Notes: generated from the sequence alone by a model not told the origin. A stretch of 64,000 bases of DNA from Sphingobium sp. CAP-1 (GCF_009720145.1 NZ_CP046252.1:124001-188000); one strand, 5' to 3'. Counted from the first letter of the stretch, positions 25,234 to 42,998 are shown. Numbers and translations are program-made.

Positions 25234-25307
25234 TGGATGCCCGACAAGGACTCGAACCTTGATTGACGGAGTCAGAGTCCGCTCTCTTACCATTAGAGGA
25301 TCGGGCA
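25234..25307 (-). tRNA. tRNA-Gln (anticodon CTG)
   Basis: 74 bases on the - strand, starting TGCCCGATCC and ending with encoded CCA. The acceptor stem pairs TGCCCGA with TCGGGCA; the anticodon stem GCGGA/TCCGT encloses loop CTCTGAC, giving anticodon CTG for Gln codon CAG; the T arm has GGTTCGAGTCC. CCA is encoded. Confidence 0.95.
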
Positions 25308-25410
25308 TCAATCCTGCGCGCACCGCGCTTGGGACGCCGCAGATAGGCGGGGAATCATCCCTCGTCAAGCGCCTTCTGACACGTCCCGCCGCAGTTTTTT
25401 GCGCATCGCC

Positions 25411-25449
25411 AAAAGAAAGCCCGCCGGGCGCGAAACGCATCCGGCGGGC
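25411..25449 (-). terminator. Intrinsic terminator of the rpoBC operon
   Basis: On the - strand GCCCGCCGG (25449-25441) pairs with CCGGCGGGC (25427-25419) and is followed by TTTCTTTT. It lies about 80 bases after the rpoC stop. A second GC-rich hairpin at 25482-25513 lies between, without a T-run. Confidence 0.85.
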
Positions 25450-25529
25450 ATATCGTCATCGCCTTGTGGCGCGACGGGCATGGGAGCCGCTTCCTATATA
25501 GGAGGCGGCTCCCGCGCTTGTAAGGGGTC

Positions 25530-29783
<4,254 letters not shown>

Positions 29784-29861
29784 TTTTCTATCCCTCTGGA
29801 GGGTAAATTTTCAGGCTGCGGGCAGGGGAGGGGGCGCCACCGAAGCAGCGCCCGCCAATCC

Positions 29862-34022
<4,161 letters not shown>

Positions 34023-34330
34023 GCGTTGTCCTTGCCTTCATTCGTCGTGTTTTTTCGCATCCCGGCGAAAACTCAGTCGAAACGCGATGGCAAAAGGGGT
34101 GATTCGCACCCTTCATGCCACGCAAAAAAGTGCGGGCCGGGACTGTCCGATCCGCACTGTCAGCGTCTTGTAACCCGCCAGATCCGCCCTATTCCGCCGA
34201 TATCGTGCGCAATGCGATATCGGACCCCGAACGGTCCGGGGGACGGCCCATCGCGTCCGGGAGGACGATGACGGGCCGGTTTCGAACAGCCCATATAGTC
34301 CCGTTCTCCTATTTTGTGAAGGGGGCGAGC
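34023..34330. other. rpoB leader/intergenic region
   Basis: 308 bases between rpoB and the MFS gene, both on the - strand. It contains the terminator hairpin at 34124-34158, an inverted repeat CGATATCG-N9-CGATATCG near 34198-34222 and a GGACCCCGAACGGTCCGGGG hairpin just after it. The rpoB promoter must lie here, but I could not pick out a convincing -35/-10 pair. No gene is seen. Confidence 0.5.
34124..34158 (-). terminator. Intrinsic terminator between the MFS gene and rpoB
   Basis: On the - strand AGTGCGG (34158-34152 as complement) pairs with CCGCACT and is followed by six T residues. It is about 170 bases after the MFS stop and 100 bases before the rpoB start. It is most simply the end of the MFS transcript, or alternatively an attenuator in the rpoB leader if the promoter lies further upstream. 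Confidence 0.65.
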
Positions 34331-35584
34331 TTATCGTGCCGGCATCGTGCCGGGCGCGGGCCTGACCAGCGCGACCAGCGGCGCGGCGGCGAGCGCGAGG
34401 AGGGCGTAGACCCAGATGGCGAGGGCGTGGCTGCCGTCGGGCGCGCGCATCTGGTCGGTCAGCACCGGCGCCGCCGCGCCGAACAGGGCGGCGACGGCGG
34501 TGACGATACCCAGCAGCCGGGGGAAGGTGTCGGCCGCGACGCTGTCGGCCAGCAGCATCGACCCGCACTGGCCGGGCAGGGCGCTGGCGACGCCCCACAG
34601 CAGGATGAAGCCGGCCAGCCCGGTCAGGCCCAGTGGGCCAATGCCCAGCAGCGCGGCGCTGCCTGCGGCCAGCAGCAGGCAGGCGCCCACCAGCGCCGGA
34701 CGCGCGCCGATCCGGTCGGCCAGGGCGCCGCCCAGCAGCAGGGCGGGCAGGCCCATCAGATTGGCCAGGCTGTATCCGCCGACCGCGCGGGCCTGCGACA
34801 GGCCTTGCTGCATCAGGCTGTCGACGGTGGCGAACAATATGCCGTTGATCGACAATTGCAGCAGCATGAATGCAAGGAGGATGGCGAGAAAGGGCGCGCT
34901 GGTCAGGGCCGGGCGCAGCGGGGCAGGGGCGGCTGCGCGCTGCGCGCCCGGCACCGGCCCGCGCGACACGAACAGGATCAGCGGTGCGCAGGTCAGCGCC
35001 ACTATCAGGCCGCCGCCGGCCATCGCCCCGCGCCAGTGCCAGCTTTCGATCGCCCGCCCGGCAAAGGGCGGCACGACCGCGCCGGCCAGCACCGTGGCGC
35101 CCAGGAAGATTGCGAGCGCCAGTCCGCGCCGGTCCGCCATGTCGCGCGTGATGATCGCGATGCCGGGGACGATGGTGGATGCGGCGACGCCTGTGCCCGC
35201 TACCGCCATCGCCGTTGCCAGCATGATCCGGTCCTGCGCCAGCGCGCCGCCGGTCCATCCGGCCGCCACCAGCATGACCCCCGCCAGCAGCGTGGCGCGG
35301 GTGCCGATGCGGCCCAGCGCCCAGCCGACGGGCAGATTGGCCAGGCTCATCGCGATCAGCATGGCGGTGGCCGCGGACCCCGCCTGACCGCCGAAATGCG
35401 ATGCCCAGTGCGGCAACAGCACGCCCAGCGACAGGAGCGTGCAGCCGTGGATCAGCAGCGCGATCAGGGAGAGCGCGACCACCGACAGCCAGTGATTCGC
35501 CGTGTCCGGCACGGGTTCGCTCCCGGATGGGCGATGAACGGAGGGAGGCGCAAAATCGGACGGCACAGGCGATGTTTTACCCAT
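34331..35584 (-). CDS. MFS transporter
   Basis: 417 residues from ATG 35584, with about 12 hydrophobic helices. The MFS motif between helices 2 and 3 is degenerate (NLPVGWALGRIGTRATLLAG), and a matching SLANLMGLPALLLGGALADR (with RIGARPAL) appears in the second half. An export or uptake substrate cannot be inferred. It is divergent from the LuxR-type regulator at 35691 with a gap of about 105 bases, which suggests regulation by that protein. Confidence 0.85.
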   Translation of the reverse strand: MGKTSPVPSDFAPPSVHRPSGSEPVPDTANHWLSVVALSLIALLIHGCTLLSLGVLLPHWASHFGGQAGSAATAMLIAMSLANLPVGWALGRIGTRATLLAGVMLVAAGWTGGALAQDRIMLATAMAVAGTGVAASTIVPGIAIITRDMADRRGLALAIFLGATVLAGAVVPPFAGRAIESWHWRGAMAGGGLIVALTCAPLILFVSRGPVPGAQRAAAPAPLRPALTSAPFLAILLAFMLLQLSINGILFATVDSLMQQGLSQARAVGGYSLANLMGLPALLLGGALADRIGARPALVGACLLLAAGSAALLGIGPLGLTGLAGFILLWGVASALPGQCGSMLLADSVAADTFPRLLGIVTAVAALFGAAAPVLTDQMRAPDGSHALAIWVYALLALAAAPLVALVRPAPGTMPAR

Positions 35585-35690
35585 TTTTCCGTATATTGGA
35601 ACCGAACCATGTCCGATTTGTGCAATGCGGGCGTGACGGGCAGGGTGTAAGTCCATATGGCGTGCGTGGGGCGGTAATTGGGGAACAGGT

Positions 35691-36779
35691 GTGATCCGCA
35701 CCGAGGAAATTTACGACGCGGCCACGGACGATGCCGCTTTTGAACATCTGGCTTGTCGTCTGGCGGATGCCGTCGGTGCGCGATCGGGCGTGCTGCATTG
35801 GGGCGATTCCACGTCGACTGTCGCGGAAATCAGCTATTCCGGCTATTTTTCGGGCGAGCAGATGGCGCTCTATGACGAGGAATTTCTCTACGACGACATC
35901 TGGGGCGAGGCGCTGGACGGCAAGGCGAGCAACAGGGTCTGGAATTGCGAAGCCTTCGTGCCGGACGCGGCCTATGAAGGCAGCCGTATCTATAATGAAT
36001 GGATTCGCCCGATGGGCGATGACACTTTCCGCTGTCTGGGCGGGATCATCCGGCATGGCGACACGATCGGCCATATCGGCCTGCACCGGGGCCGGACCCA
36101 GCGCGCCTTCGCCCAGGGGGAGGTTGAGTCGGTCCAGAATATCGTCGATCATCTCGGCCGCATGTTCGACATCCGCCGCCGGCTGGGCCGGGCGGAACAT
36201 CATGGCCGCTCGCTTCACGCCACGCTCGACATGGTCGATCATGCGGTGTTCACCCTGTCGGCCAGCGGGGCGCTGCTGAACGGCAACCGGGCGGCGGATG
36301 CGATGTTGCGGCGGCAGGATGCGCTGGTCATGCGTCAGCGCCATATCGTCGCGCGCAACCCGCAGGACGATCTGGCCTTGCAGGCGGCGCTGCGCGCGGC
36401 GGCGGCCCGCGAAGCGACCCATGCCACCGCGCTGCTGGTCCAGCGCGAGCAGGGGCAGCCCTATATGCTGTCGGTCGCGGCGCTGAGCGTCGGCGATACG
36501 CGCCAGATCGTGGTGATCGTGACCGATCCCCAGGCGCATGACGCCAGCCTGGCGAACCGCATCCGCGCGCTCTATGGCCTGACCCGTGCCGAGGCGGAGG
36601 TCGTGTCCGGCCTGTGCGAGGGCAAGGCGCTGGAGCAACTGGCGCAGGAACGCGGCGTTGCGCTTAATACCGTCCGCACCCAGATGAAGGCCATCTATCT
36701 GAAGATGGATTGCAGCCGCCAGTCCGAACTGGTCGCCCGCGTCGCCCGCCTGCCGCGTTTCGGCGGCGCACAGGCTTAA
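35691..36779 (+). CDS. LuxR-type helix-turn-helix transcriptional regulator
   Basis: 362 residues from GTG 35691. The C-terminal 65 residues form a LuxR/GerE domain: YGLTRAEAEVVSGLCEGKAL, then ERGVALNTVRTQMKAIYLKM. The N-terminal 190 residues look like a GAF/PAS-type sensory region rich in aromatics (SGYFSGEQMALYDEEFLYDD), followed by a second PAS-like part (DMVDHAVFTLSASGALLNGN). It is not a LuxI-linked regulator, since no autoinducer-binding signature or synthase is nearby. It is divergent from the MFS gene. Confidence 0.87.
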   Translation: MIRTEEIYDAATDDAAFEHLACRLADAVGARSGVLHWGDSTSTVAEISYSGYFSGEQMALYDEEFLYDDIWGEALDGKASNRVWNCEAFVPDAAYEGSRIYNEWIRPMGDDTFRCLGGIIRHGDTIGHIGLHRGRTQRAFAQGEVESVQNIVDHLGRMFDIRRRLGRAEHHGRSLHATLDMVDHAVFTLSASGALLNGNRAADAMLRRQDALVMRQRHIVARNPQDDLALQAALRAAAAREATHATALLVQREQGQPYMLSVAALSVGDTRQIVVIVTDPQAHDASLANRIRALYGLTRAEAEVVSGLCEGKALEQLAQERGVALNTVRTQMKAIYLKMDCSRQSELVARVARLPRFGGAQA

Positions 36780-36782
36780 GGA

Positions 36783-38114
36783 TCAGGGCGCGCCTGGCGG
36801 TCCCGATGCGGTGTCGGGCGATGTGATCCTGACCGTTTCGAACCGTTTCTTTCGCCGCACCCCGGCCAGTCCCGCATTGGCGGGCGCAGCGGTCGGCGCG
36901 ATCGTCGGCGTCCGCTGGCGCATACAGTCGCTCCGCGCGGCGCGCGGCGTCTGGGCGCAGTTCCACAGCGCGCGCTGCAATCCGCTGCCGACATTATGGA
37001 TATAGGCGAAGCTCATCGCCGCAAGCTGCGCGTCGCCAAGCGGCAGGCCGGTCGGCGCGCTGCCCGCCTGCCACGCCATGATCCGGCATTCGGGGCGCCC
37101 CGCGCAGAAGGTCCGGGCCAGCGCCGGCCAGCCGTCGGGCGCGCCCGATCGCGGCAGTTCGACCAGAAAGCTTTTCGCCCCCGGCGCGATCGCGATCAGG
37201 CGGACGCCCGCGACCGTCCTGCCGAGCGATTCCGTGCCGATCGCCTGTTGCGGCCGGGCAGCGAGCGCGGCGGCACTTTCGGTGGCGGGCGCGGGCGTCG
37301 CGTCGAGCGGCAGGGGCGCCGCATCCTGATGCGCGATCGAGAAGCGGGCGATCCGGGCGATCAGCGGTTCGCCCGGATCGACGCTCTTGCGAAAGGCGGG
37401 CGGCGTGCCCCACCAGCCGCGCCAGCGGAAGAAGAGGTGCGTGCCGACCGCCGCGATCTTGTCCAGGCTGCCGCTCCAATAGGGGACGACCCAGTCGGTA
37501 TGATAATGGGTGGCATGGCCGACCGGGCGATAGACCTGCCCCGCCAGTGCGCCGCGCGCGATCTGCCGCGCCCGTTCCCACGCCGCCTGTCCCGGCGTGC
37601 GGGCCAGCGCGCCGTCGCAGGTGAAGGTGAACTGGCAGCCGGTGGTGCGCTCCTGCCCCTGAAACACCACGCCGCACACGCTTTTGGGAAAAGCGGGGTG
37701 CCGCACCCGGTTCAGCACCACCTGCGCCACTGCCTGTTCGCCGGTCGCGTCGTCGCCCGCTTCATAGAGTTCCGCCGCTGCCAGACAGTCGGTCGCGCGG
37801 GCCAGGTCGGTTTCGGACCCCGCGAACAGAAAGGGGCGGGCGGCGGGATTGGGATCGCGCGAGAAGGGGATGTCGGCGTTGACAGCCATCGCCTGATCGC
37901 GGGCCAGCGCATAGATTTGCACTGGCTCGACCGGCGGGGGCGGGGTGGACGGCCGTTTCAGCCGCGCCTGTGCCGCGGCAAGGGACGCGTGCGCATCGAT
38001 CGGGCGATGCCGGCTTTCCCAGCCGGCGACGCCCATGGGCAAGCCGATGAACAGCAGCGCCCAGACCAGCCCCATGATCGCATGGGGCCGGGGGGAGGAG
38101 GATGCATCGGTCAT
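36783..38114 (-). CDS. Cell wall hydrolase, SleB type
   Basis: 443 residues. An N-terminal signal anchor (AIMGLVWALLFIGLPMGVAG) precedes a linker and the SleB/Hydrolase_2 domain (about residues 105-235): CLAAAELYEAGDDATGEQAV with the catalytic Glu, VAQVVLNRVRHPAFPKSVCG, CQFTFTCDG, and ATHYHTDWVVPYW. The C-terminal 200 residues are of unknown type and end in a basic, Pro/Ala-rich tail (VRRKKRFETV). It probably cleaves peptidoglycan in the periplasm. It is followed closely by cysK upstream on the same strand. Confidence 0.87.
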   Translation of the reverse strand: MTDASSSPRPHAIMGLVWALLFIGLPMGVAGWESRHRPIDAHASLAAAQARLKRPSTPPPPVEPVQIYALARDQAMAVNADIPFSRDPNPAARPFLFAGSETDLARATDCLAAAELYEAGDDATGEQAVAQVVLNRVRHPAFPKSVCGVVFQGQERTTGCQFTFTCDGALARTPGQAAWERARQIARGALAGQVYRPVGHATHYHTDWVVPYWSGSLDKIAAVGTHLFFRWRGWWGTPPAFRKSVDPGEPLIARIARFSIAHQDAAPLPLDATPAPATESAAALAARPQQAIGTESLGRTVAGVRLIAIAPGAKSFLVELPRSGAPDGWPALARTFCAGRPECRIMAWQAGSAPTGLPLGDAQLAAMSFAYIHNVGSGLQRALWNCAQTPRAARSDCMRQRTPTIAPTAAPANAGLAGVRRKKRFETVRITSPDTASGPPGAP

Positions 38115-38135
38115 GCCCGGCCTGTCGCGGCGACC

Positions 38136-39065
38136 CTATTCGGGCAGGAAGTCCGGCACCGACAGATAGCGTTCGCCGGTATCATAGTTGAAGCCCAATA
38201 CCCGGCTGCCGGCGGGGAGTTCCTTCAGCTTCCGGGCGATCGCCGCCAGCGTCGCGCCGGACGAGATGCCGACCAGCAGCCCTTCCTGGCTCGCGGCGCG
38301 GCGGGCATAGTCCTTGGCGTCGGCCGGATCGACCTGGATCACGCCGTCGAGCAACTGGGTATGCAGGTTCGCCGGGATAAAGCCCGCGCCGATGCCCTGA
38401 ATCGGGTGCGGGCCGGGCTGGCCGCCGCTGATGACCGGGGACAGGGTCGGTTCGACCGCATAGACTTTCAGCGCCGGCCACGCCTTCTTCAGCACCTCGG
38501 CGACGCCGGTGATATGGCCGCCGGTGCCGACGCCGGTGATCAGCGCGTCGATCGGCGCGTCGGCGAAGTCGGCCAGTATCTCCTGCGCGGTGGTGCGGAC
38601 ATGCACGTCGATATTGGCGGGATTTTCGAACTGTTGCGGCATCCAGCTCCCCGGCGTCTGCGACACCAGTTCCAGCGCGCGCTCGATCGCGCCCTTCATG
38701 CCCTTTTCGCGCGGGGTCAGGTCGAAGCTGGCGCCATAGGCCAGCATCAGCCGGCGGCGCTCGATCGACATGCTTTCGGGCATGACCAGCACCAGCCTAT
38801 AGCCCTTGACCGCCGCGACCATGGCCAGGCCCACGCCGGTATTACCCGATGTCGGTTCGATGATGGTCCCGCCCGGCTGCAATTCGCCCGACGCCTCGGC
38901 CGCTTCGATCATCGCCAGCGCGATGCGATCCTTGATCGACCCGCCGGGGTTGGAGCGTTCCGACTTGATCCAGACTTCCGTGCCGTCGGGCGCGTCGCCG
39001 AACAGGCGGTTGACGCGGACATGCGGTGTATTGCCGATGGTGTCGAGAATCGTGGCAGCTTTCAT
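38136..39065 (-). CDS. cysK: Cysteine synthase A (O-acetylserine sulfhydrylase)
   Basis: 309 residues. It makes cysteine from O-acetylserine and sulfide with pyridoxal phosphate. Seen: N-terminal LDTIGNTPHVRVNRLFG; PLP lysine in SNPGGSIKDRIA; EPTSGNTGVGLAMVAA; the phosphate-binding loop TGVGTGGHITGVAEVLK; and the C-terminal VGISSGATLAA with the serine that contacts the PLP ring nitrogen. Its ATG overlaps the end of the MFS gene (39062-39065), so the two are coupled, and it may share control with that exporter. Confidence 0.95.
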   Translation of the reverse strand: MKAATILDTIGNTPHVRVNRLFGDAPDGTEVWIKSERSNPGGSIKDRIALAMIEAAEASGELQPGGTIIEPTSGNTGVGLAMVAAVKGYRLVLVMPESMSIERRRLMLAYGASFDLTPREKGMKGAIERALELVSQTPGSWMPQQFENPANIDVHVRTTAQEILADFADAPIDALITGVGTGGHITGVAEVLKKAWPALKVYAVEPTLSPVISGGQPGPHPIQGIGAGFIPANLHTQLLDGVIQVDPADAKDYARRAASQEGLLVGISSGATLAAIARKLKELPAGSRVLGFNYDTGERYLSVPDFLPE

Positions 39066-40366
39066 TGGGCCTTCTCCTGGCTGACTGTCTCTCGCCCGCT
39101 TTCGGGTGGATCGAAGCTATGTGCTAGGCGCAATTCGGGGAAGAGTCGCGCCCAAATGAGGGTGACGATGATCGCGCCCACGCCGCCGCCGATCACCGCC
39201 GCGACCGGCCCGACCAGCGCGGCAAGGAAGCCGGATTCCGCTTCGCCCAGTTCGTTCGACGCGGAAATGGTAAGTTGCGACAGGCTCGACACGCGGCCGC
39301 GCATCGCGTCGGGCGTGTGGATCTGGACCAGCGACTGGCGCACGAACACCGACACCATGTCCGCCCCGCCCAGCACGACCAGCGCGGCGATCCCCGCCTC
39401 GATCGCGATGCCGCGCGGCAGGAAGGCGGTGCAGCCGAAAGCGATGGTGGCGAGGCCGAACAGGATCACCGCGCCCAGCATCTTCATGCCCACCTCGCTC
39501 TTCATCGGGCGGAAGGAGAACCAGAGCGCGGTCAGCGCGGCGCCGATGCCCGGCGCCATCGCCAGATGGCCGAACCCGGCCGATCCGACATGCAATATGT
39601 CGCGGGCATAGACCGGCAGCAGCGCCGTCGCACCGGCCAGCAGCACCGCGAACAAATCCAGCGTGATGGTCGCCAGCACCAGCCGGTTGCCCCTGATATA
39701 GGTGACGCCGTCGATCATCTGGCGCAGCGGATGGCGGGTCAGGTCGCGCGGCGGCTGCGGCACCGGGCCGATCATCATCATGGAAATGAGGCCGACCGCG
39801 AACAGCGCCGCCGACAGCGCATAGGCGGCCCAGGGTTCGATCGCATAGGCATAGCCACCCAGCGCCTTGCCAAGAATGTCGCCCGCCTGCCAGGCGACCG
39901 AGGACAGGGCGATGGCATTGGGCAGCACGGCGGGCGGCACCAGATTGGGGGCCAGCGCGCCATAGGCCGGCCCGTTGAAGGCGCGGGCGACGCCGACGAC
40001 GACGGCGATGCCAAAGATCAGCGGCAGGCTGACCCAGCCGCCATAGGTGGCGAAGGCCAGCAGTCCGGCGGCCGCGATCAGCAGGGCGAGCGTCAGCCGG
40101 GTGATGATCCGCCGGTCATAATGGTCCGCGACCCATCCGGTCACGGGCGTCAGGCAGAAGAGCGGCAGGAACTGCGCCAGACCGATCAGCCCCAGTTGCG
40201 CCGACGCGCCCGCCGTCGACATGGTTTCGCGCGCGACATTATAGGCCTGCCACGCCAGCAGGATCATCATGCTGTACTGCGCCAGCGTCGCGCAGAAGCG
40301 CCCCACCAGATAGGCGCGAAAATTGGGGAAATGCAGCGGATGCCGGGGCGGGAGGGGAGCCGTCAT
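39062..40366 (-). CDS. MFS transporter (EntS-like)
   Basis: 434 residues from ATG 40366, with 12 predicted helices. Conserved segments of the EntS/MefA group are FRAYLVGRFCATLAQYSMMI in helix one, LTPVTGWVADHYDRRII (motif A) and FNGPAYGALAPNLVPPAVLP. The family exports siderophores or small hydrophobic compounds. It overlaps cysK by four bases. An alternative start 51 bases upstream (40417) has no better ribosome site. Confidence 0.85.
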   Translation of the reverse strand: MTAPLPPRHPLHFPNFRAYLVGRFCATLAQYSMMILLAWQAYNVARETMSTAGASAQLGLIGLAQFLPLFCLTPVTGWVADHYDRRIITRLTLALLIAAAGLLAFATYGGWVSLPLIFGIAVVVGVARAFNGPAYGALAPNLVPPAVLPNAIALSSVAWQAGDILGKALGGYAYAIEPWAAYALSAALFAVGLISMMMIGPVPQPPRDLTRHPLRQMIDGVTYIRGNRLVLATITLDLFAVLLAGATALLPVYARDILHVGSAGFGHLAMAPGIGAALTALWFSFRPMKSEVGMKMLGAVILFGLATIAFGCTAFLPRGIAIEAGIAALVVLGGADMVSVFVRQSLVQIHTPDAMRGRVSSLSQLTISASNELGEAESGFLAALVGPVAAVIGGGVGAIIVTLIWARLFPELRLAHSFDPPESGRETVSQEKAQ

Positions 40367-40567
40367 GGCTGACGCTTTAGCGGCCCCGGCAAGCCCGTGG
40401 CAACCGCCTGCCGCCACGCGCGCCTACAAGATTTGCTTTGGTGCTTATGAGTGGAGCGAGCGGGGTGGAGATGGTAATGGACGACCATTTTTTGCCGCTC
40501 CATATGAGCGACGCGGCGTCCAATAGCTGCCATTGACCCGGTGGGATGTCGGACTATTCTGAATTGG

Positions 40568-40855
40568 ATGCGAAAGCCTATCGTTCTAGTCTTACTGGTC
40601 ACATGTGCCTGTCAAAGCGCCCCACCTATGTCTAAAGCAGATTTCTTGGATGCATCGAAAACTTGTCGTCTCGAAGTAACCACATACACGCCTCAGGATG
40701 GTATCTTCCTCGATGAACCGTTGATTGATTTCACGAAGGAACCTGAACCGGCTAAGGCTCTCAAATGCTTTGAGGAGGCTTTAGAACAGGTGGATCGGCA
40801 TAAGACCGAGCATGGTGCTACTCACGTCAGTCGCGTCTGGGAATGGCGCACATAA
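40568..40855 (+). CDS. Low-GC hypothetical protein, probable lipoprotein
   Basis: 95 residues from ATG 40568. The N-terminus is a short signal peptide with Cys residues (MRKPIVLVLLVTCACQSAPP), compatible with lipoprotein processing though the lipobox is imperfect. The rest is acidic and unrecognised (SKTCRLEVTTYTPQDGIFLD...). The gene and about 130 bases before it are visibly AT-richer than all neighbours, using codons such as TTA, CTA and GAA/AAA, and it lies alone between two - strand genes. This suggests horizontal acquisition. Confidence 0.6.
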   Translation: MRKPIVLVLLVTCACQSAPPMSKADFLDASKTCRLEVTTYTPQDGIFLDEPLIDFTKEPEPAKALKCFEEALEQVDRHKTEHGATHVSRVWEWRT

Positions 40856-40911
40856 AACCAAAAGCAGACAGTCCACTCCCCACCCAATCCCCGCCATCAA
40901 CGCGGCAAATC

Positions 40912-41304
40912 CTATCGTTGCAACAGCACCCCGCTGACCGATCCGTTGCGGACCGAGCAGATGAACGGCACGTCGCCGCCGCCGGGCAGCGCGATCGCGC
41001 CTTCGACTTCCCAGCCGGTCGACATGGTGCTGGCGCTGGGCCTGCCGATCAGCTTCGCGTCCGGCCCGGCCTGATGCAGCGCCTTGGCGGCGCAGGCGTC
41101 GCGCGCGGCGGCGGCCGATGCGATGCGGCCATAGCCGGGTGCGGCATAGGGCGTGCGCTTCGCGTCGCGCTCGGCCTGGCGGTCATGGGCGATGTCGCTG
41201 GCGATTGCCGCCGTCACCACATCATGCGGATGCACGCCATTTTGCGCCGCTGCCGGCGTCGCCAGCAACATCGCCACGGCTGTCCAACTCATCGTCGCTT
41301 TCAT
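40912..41304 (-). CDS. Exported hypothetical protein (130 aa)
   Basis: From ATG 41304 the product starts with a signal peptide (MKATMSWTAVAMLLATPAAA) cleaved before QNGVHP. The mature part has an Ala-rich helix (ASAAAARDACAAKALHQAG) and ends with a possible disulfide pair (DACAAK and FICSVRNG). It has no recognised domain. A longer frame to 41547 exists but is a shadow of the HerA-like gene on the same strand. Confidence 0.7.
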   Translation of the reverse strand: MKATMSWTAVAMLLATPAAAQNGVHPHDVVTAAIASDIAHDRQAERDAKRTPYAAPGYGRIASAAAARDACAAKALHQAGPDAKLIGRPSASTMSTGWEVEGAIALPGGGDVPFICSVRNGSVSGVLLQR

Positions 41305-41338
41305 GGCCTGCACCTCCCTGTCGGCGCGCCAGCATAGC

Positions 41339-42973
41339 CTATTTGAACAGGCTGCCCAATATGCCGCGCACCAACTGGCCGGCAATGCCGCCGCCGGTGG
41401 ATTTGCGGCGCGACGATCCGCCGAATACGGCGCGGCCCAGTTCATTGGCGACCTGCCGCCCGACCGACGATCCCGCCGCGCGGGTGGCCGACTGGACCGC
41501 CTTGTCGAAGGCGCTGGGCTTCGCTGCCTCGCGCGCTTCCGCCGCATCGCGCCGCGCCTGCTCCTTCAGTTCCGCCTCGCGCTGCTTGGCCTCCACCTTG
41601 GCCTGGGCGGCGGCGGCCTTGTCGGCCTCGGCCTGCGCCTTTTCCGCCTGTGCGGCGGCGGCAGCGGCTTGCCCGCGCGCGGCCAATATCTCCTCGGCCG
41701 ATTCCCGGTCGACGGCGGTGTCATATTTACCGGCGCAGGGCGAAATCGACTGGATGATCGCGCGCTCCTTGGGATCGACCGGGCCAAGGCGCGAGCGGGG
41801 CGGGGCGATCAGCGTGCGCTGGACGATGCCGGGCGACCCGTCCTCCTGCAACAGCGACACCAGCGCCTCGCCGACCTTCAACTCGGTGATCGCCGTCTCG
41901 ACATCCAGATCGGGATTGATGCGGAACGTGTCGGCCGCCGCCTTGATCGCCTTCTGGTCGCGCGGGGTGAAGGCGCGCAACGCGTGCTGCACCCGGTTGC
42001 CGAGCTGGCCGGCGACATCCTCTGGAATGTCGATCGGGTTCTGGGTGACGAAATAGACGCCCACGCCCTTGGAGCGGATCAGGCGCACCACCTGCTCGAT
42101 CTTGTCGGTCAGCGCCTTGGGCGCGTCCTCGAACAAGAGATGCGCCTCGTCGAAGAAGAAAACCAGCTTGGGCTTGTCCGGGTCGCCCACTTCGGGGAGC
42201 GTCTCGAACAGTTCGGACAGCAGCCAGAGCAGGAAGGTCGCATAGAGTTTCGGACTCTGCATCAGCTTGTCGGCGGCCAGCACGTTCACATAGCCGCGTC
42301 CCTTGTCATCCACCTGCAACATGTCGTGAATGTCGAGCGCCGGCTCGCCGAAGAAATGGTCGCCGCCCTGACTTTCCAGTTGCAGCAATTGCCGCTGGAT
42401 CGCGCCGACGCTGGCCTTGGTGACATTGCCATAACGGGCCGAAAGCGTATCGGCATTTTCCGCGCAATAGGCCAGCATCGCCTGCAAATCGCCCAGGTCG
42501 AGCAGCAGCAGCCCTTCCTCGTCGGCATATTTGAAGGCGATCGTCAGCACGCCTTCCTGCGTTTCATTGAGGCCCATCAGCCGCGCGAGCAGCAGCGGCC
42601 CCATTTCGCTGACGGTGGTGCGGATCGGATGACCCTGCTCCCCGTAAAGATCCCAGAAGATCGCCGGATTGTCGGCATAGCTATAGTTGGCGATGCCCAC
42701 TTCGGCGGCGCGGGCGACCAGCCTGTCGGCATTTTTCGCGGTGGGGGAACCGGCCATGGAAATGCCGGCCAGATCGCCCTTCACATCGGCCATGAACACC
42801 GGGACGCCCAGAGCGGAGAAGCTTTCGGCAATGCCCTGCAAGGTCACGGTCTTGCCGGTGCCGGTCGCCCCGGCGATCAGCCCGTGGCGGTTGGCGCGGC
42901 GCAGGTTCAGCGTCTGGGGAATGCCCCCGTCCTTTTCCGGTGCGCCAAGGCCAATGAAAATGCCGTCGCTCAT
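41339..42973 (-). CDS. HerA-like ATPase (DUF853 family)
   Basis: 544 residues. Walker A is GLIAGATGTGKTVTLQGIAE near residue 35, Walker B is PKLVFFFDEAHLLFEDAP around residue 260, and a sensor region includes YFVTQNPIDIPEDVAGQLGN. It belongs to the HerA/FtsK-type pumping ATPase fold as stand-alone DUF853 proteins, whose role in proteobacteria is not settled. Residues about 435-500 form an Ala/Lys/Glu-rich coiled coil. No NurA-like nuclease gene is next to it. Confidence 0.88.
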   Translation of the reverse strand: MSDGIFIGLGAPEKDGGIPQTLNLRRANRHGLIAGATGTGKTVTLQGIAESFSALGVPVFMADVKGDLAGISMAGSPTAKNADRLVARAAEVGIANYSYADNPAIFWDLYGEQGHPIRTTVSEMGPLLLARLMGLNETQEGVLTIAFKYADEEGLLLLDLGDLQAMLAYCAENADTLSARYGNVTKASVGAIQRQLLQLESQGGDHFFGEPALDIHDMLQVDDKGRGYVNVLAADKLMQSPKLYATFLLWLLSELFETLPEVGDPDKPKLVFFFDEAHLLFEDAPKALTDKIEQVVRLIRSKGVGVYFVTQNPIDIPEDVAGQLGNRVQHALRAFTPRDQKAIKAAADTFRINPDLDVETAITELKVGEALVSLLQEDGSPGIVQRTLIAPPRSRLGPVDPKERAIIQSISPCAGKYDTAVDRESAEEILAARGQAAAAAAQAEKAQAEADKAAAAQAKVEAKQREAELKEQARRDAAEAREAAKPSAFDKAVQSATRAAGSSVGRQVANELGRAVFGGSSRRKSTGGGIAGQLVRGILGSLFK

Positions 42974-42998
42974 CCCCGATCCTTCCCCAACAAAAAAC

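Noticed and set aside
35691..36779. Quorum-sensing LuxR
   Set aside because: The HTH is LuxR type but the N-terminal region lacks the autoinducer-binding Trp/Tyr/Asp pattern and there is no luxI neighbour.
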